64,000 nt of DNA from Burkholderia sp. Nafp2/4-1b (GTDB taxonomy: Bacteria > Pseudomonadota > Gammaproteobacteria > Burkholderiales > Burkholderiaceae): assembly GCF_003635165.1 (NCBI RefSeq), contig NZ_ML058622.1, forward strand, positions 62,001 through 126,000. Reading direction: 5' to 3'. Each line of letters opens with the position of its first letter. Position 1 is the first letter of the stretch. The translations under genes and the position numbers were made by a program. Under the pieces are notes generated by a model. It was not told the DNA's origin. It saw nothing but the letters and a program-made list of their open reading frames with translations, and did no database searches. Of the stretch, positions 61,760 to 64,000 are shown piece by piece.

Positions 61760-64000
61760 TCACTGCGACGAGTCCGTCACGCCCGTGGTCCGCGCACGCA
61801 TCGACATCACGTAGCGATGCTCCAGCAGCTTGCGCACGCGCGCCTGCTTGCGCAGCGACTCCGGCAAAGCATCCGGCCCGGCCACTTCGCAGCGCACCTT
61901 GCCGACCATCATCAGTACGTCCTGCTTGCGCTTGACGTGCAGCGGACAACGCATCAGCGTCGGGCCATCCACGACAAACAGTTCGTTTTCCTTATGGTCC
62001 AGTTCAGCAATAAAGCCGCCCTGGCTGTCGATCAACGGCATCGCGCCGTTGAGAATCACGCTGTCCGACAGCGGCAGACCGCCTTTCGAGAATGCCTGGC
62101 CGACATAGGTGTACGTCACCTTCGCGTTGACGTCGCGCAGCGCGAGTTGCCCGGGCACCATGAATAGCGTGCGCTTGCCGAGCCCCTCGGTCACGCTCGT
62201 TGCACCCACGGCAGCATGCGCGCCCGCGTCGCTCACTTCGGTAGTCACCGGTGTGAAGGCCGACACCGGCAGCAGCGCGCGCTGCCCGAACCCGACCTTG
62301 ATCCGCGTGCTCGAATCGCTGTGCACTTCGGCCGCCATGCCGCTCGCATCCTCGCGCTTGCCTACCCTGATGGCGAAACCCGCGAGCGGATCCGACTGCG
62401 ACGCGGATGCGCCGAGGAACACGCCCTGTCTCGCCACCGCGAACGACGACGAATAGCTCGCCGTCACCGAAGGATTGTTGCCGCCGCTGTCGCGGCTGTA
62501 ACTGTTCGCGACCGACCCGGCGACGTCGCCGTAGCGCCCCTTCCAGCGGCCCTGCATGGTGCCCGTCAGGCTGTCGGTTCCATATCCCGACACGCCGAGC
62601 GCGAGTTCCCGGTAGGTGTCGCCCTGCCAGTTCCAGTTGCGGTCGAGCGTGTAGTTCGTCGTCGTGCTGTTGCGATCCGTGCGCACGTCGACGCCCGCCG
62701 ACGTATACGCGGACGCGCTCCCGGGTCGCATCGCCGGCTCCGCCATCGACAGCGTCACGCCGACGTAGCCGCCGTACTCGCCGCGGGCACCGGTGTTGCG
62801 GTTCGCGTACGCGCCAATGCGCAGGTTCGCGCTGATCTTGCGCCACGTGACGGAACGCGACAGCGACGCCTGCAAGGCGCGCGACACCTGGTCTCCCTGA
62901 CGGAACACGGGCGTTGCCCACGGACGGTCCGGTGTGTCGGGCAGCCAGTCCTGCGACCGCCCGACGCTCTTGTTGTACGTGTAGCCGAGCATTGCCGACC
63001 AGCTTCCGAGCGGAAACGACACTGTCGCGTTCAGCATGTCATAACAGCCAATGTCGCGATACGACACGGCCGGGCCGTTGCACGCGGCACCGCGCATCTG
63101 GTAGCGGTACACGCTCCACGACACGCCGTCGGCGAACGAAATCTGCTGCGTGTTGCCGCGCGAACCGTCGTTGCCAACGAAGAACGAACCGCCGGCGGAG
63201 AGCACGCCCAGCGGAAAAGCATGGCGCCACTCCAGCGCCGTTTCGTTGTACACGTGCTGGCCAACGCTCGCGATGCCGCTCGTCAGCGCCATTTCCCGCA
63301 ACAGCGGAATCCGCACACCGGCTGCCGCGGCCATGCCGTCGGGTGCATCCCGGTCGGACGGTCGGCCTGCCTGCGCGAACCATTGCGCTATGCGCGAATT
63401 GATGCCGCCGCCGGTCTTCGTGAACGGCGTCGTCTGCGTGCGCACCTGCACGCCGTTCTCGAACACGCGCAGCGTCAGCGGATAGGTGCCTTCCGGAAAG
63501 AGCGACGTATCCAGCGCATTGACGCCGGCCTTCATGTAGATCGTGCCCAGCAGCTCATGCCCGCGATACGCATCGATGCGCGAATCGCGCGGCAACAGCA
63601 GCGTGACGGGCGTGCCTTGCTGCGCGACTTCCGGATTCACATAGGCCAGCGTCGTGCCCACGCGCACGCCGTCGAGCGTGCCGACCGGCAACATCGTGAA
63701 CCCGAAGTTGCCGCCGAGCGCGCTCGCGAGGTTGCGGTTGTCCATCCGGCCGGCCTGCGCGTAGTGCTCGGCGCCGAGATCGTGGCGGTAGTAGAGATCC
63801 TGCAGCTGGACATGGCTGTCGGATCCCCTCGAATAACCCGTATGGGAAAAATTCCAGTTCCCGCCGATGAAGCTCTTCGGCGTGATGCCGAGCGCACCTG
63901 TGCCGGACACGGACAGGCTCTCGTAGCCGCGCCCGCCAGACAGGTTGATCGTTTGCTGATGGATGAGCGCGTTTTCCGTCAGCGGCGACGGTTCGCGAAA
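61760..64000 (-). CDS. cblC: CS1-type outer-membrane usher CblC, 5' part outside the window
   Basis: 747 codons visible; the frame is open through the right edge (the first visible codons give FREPSPLTENALIHQQTI), so the start is outside. Usher barrel and plug features: GNFGFTMLPVGTLDGVRVGTTLAY, LPRDSRIDAYRGHELLGT, GTYPLTLRVFENGVQV, and a C-terminal domain with CPLHVKRKQDVLMMVGKVRC. Alternative chaperone-usher class (CfaC/CblC). It threads pilin subunits across the outer membrane. The chaperone and major pilin genes should lie to the right. Confidence 0.9.
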   Translation of the reverse strand, partial: FREPSPLTENALIHQQTINLSGGRGYESLSVSGTGALGITPKSFIGGNWNFSHTGYSRGSDSHVQLQDLYYRHDLGAEHYAQAGRMDNRNLASALGGNFGFTMLPVGTLDGVRVGTTLAYVNPEVAQQGTPVTLLLPRDSRIDAYRGHELLGTIYMKAGVNALDTSLFPEGTYPLTLRVFENGVQVRTQTTPFTKTGGGINSRIAQWFAQAGRPSDRDAPDGMAAAAGVRIPLLREMALTSGIASVGQHVYNETALEWRHAFPLGVLSAGGSFFVGNDGSRGNTQQISFADGVSWSVYRYQMRGAACNGPAVSYRDIGCYDMLNATVSFPLGSWSAMLGYTYNKSVGRSQDWLPDTPDRPWATPVFRQGDQVSRALQASLSRSVTWRKISANLRIGAYANRNTGARGEYGGYVGVTLSMAEPAMRPGSASAYTSAGVDVRTDRNSTTTNYTLDRNWNWQGDTYRELALGVSGYGTDSLTGTMQGRWKGRYGDVAGSVANSYSRDSGGNNPSVTASYSSSFAVARQGVFLGASASQSDPLAGFAIRVGKREDASGMAAEVHSDSSTRIKVGFGQRALLPVSAFTPVTTEVSDAGAHAAVGATSVTEGLGKRTLFMVPGQLALRDVNAKVTYTYVGQAFSKGGLPLSDSVILNGAMPLIDSQGGFIAELDHKENELFVVDGPTLMRCPLHVKRKQDVLMMVGKVRCEVAGPDALPESLRKQARVRKLLEHRYVMSMRARTTGVTDSSQ

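Overview
The window looks like part of chromosome 2 of a Burkholderia cepacia complex bacterium, closest in content to Burkholderia cenocepacia. The evidence is high GC throughout, DUF4148-type exported proteins, an Fe/S-type 2-methylcitrate cycle (acnD/prpF) with divergent prpR, hopanoid genes (hpnA, hpnB, ispH-hpnH), and at the right end a cable-pilus type locus (cblC/cblD next to two BvgS-like hybrid kinases and a response regulator that fit cblS, cblT and cblR). The species assignment is an inference from gene content. No rRNA, tRNA, insertion sequence, prophage or CRISPR was seen.

Layout. 0-10 kb: an acyl-CoA thioesterase (5' end cut), an alpha-methylacyl-CoA racemase-like gene, then prpB-prpC-acnD-prpF on the minus strand, read from a sigma-54 promoter facing prpR. 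10-14 kb: a CGNR regulator with paired palindromic operators facing a glyoxalase-fold gene whose leader contains a decayed copy of its own start; a fumarylacetoacetate-hydrolase gene facing an IclR regulator. 14-18.6 kb: two H-NS-family genes flank an acyl-CoA-synthetase/GNAT gene. This segment holds a 13-unit, exactly 23-bp tandem array (TCCCG-N6-CTCAC) plus outlying inverted copies. 18.7-30 kb: small exported proteins, a sigma-54 activator with divergent GntP permease and clear upstream sites, a thioredoxin-like protein and a DedA-rhodanese fusion.

27.6-37.5 kb is a peptide-uptake island: an XRE-cupin regulator, oppABCDF, an OprD-type porin and a divergent POT transporter. 37.6-47.4 kb carries an OpgC-like acyltransferase, acyP-rarD, hpnA, a coiled-coil protein built on a 14-residue repeat, hpnB, and the ispH-hpnH operon. 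47.4-54.4 kb holds small hypothetical genes, a DOPA-dioxygenase-like protein, an NTF2-like protein, a hemolysin III protein, cstA with its small partner, and a PRC-barrel protein.

54.6-64 kb is the pilus control and assembly locus: cblR (minus), cblT (plus), cblS, cblD and the 3' part of cblC (minus). The usher runs off the right edge, so chaperone and pilin genes are expected just outside. CblT carries an Hpt domain and CblS does not, which suggests a shared phosphorelay to CblR.

The most unexplained item is the TCCCG-N6-CTCAC repeat family. It occurs as a strict array and as single or paired copies at gene ends, with the two flanking motifs kept while the linkers differ.
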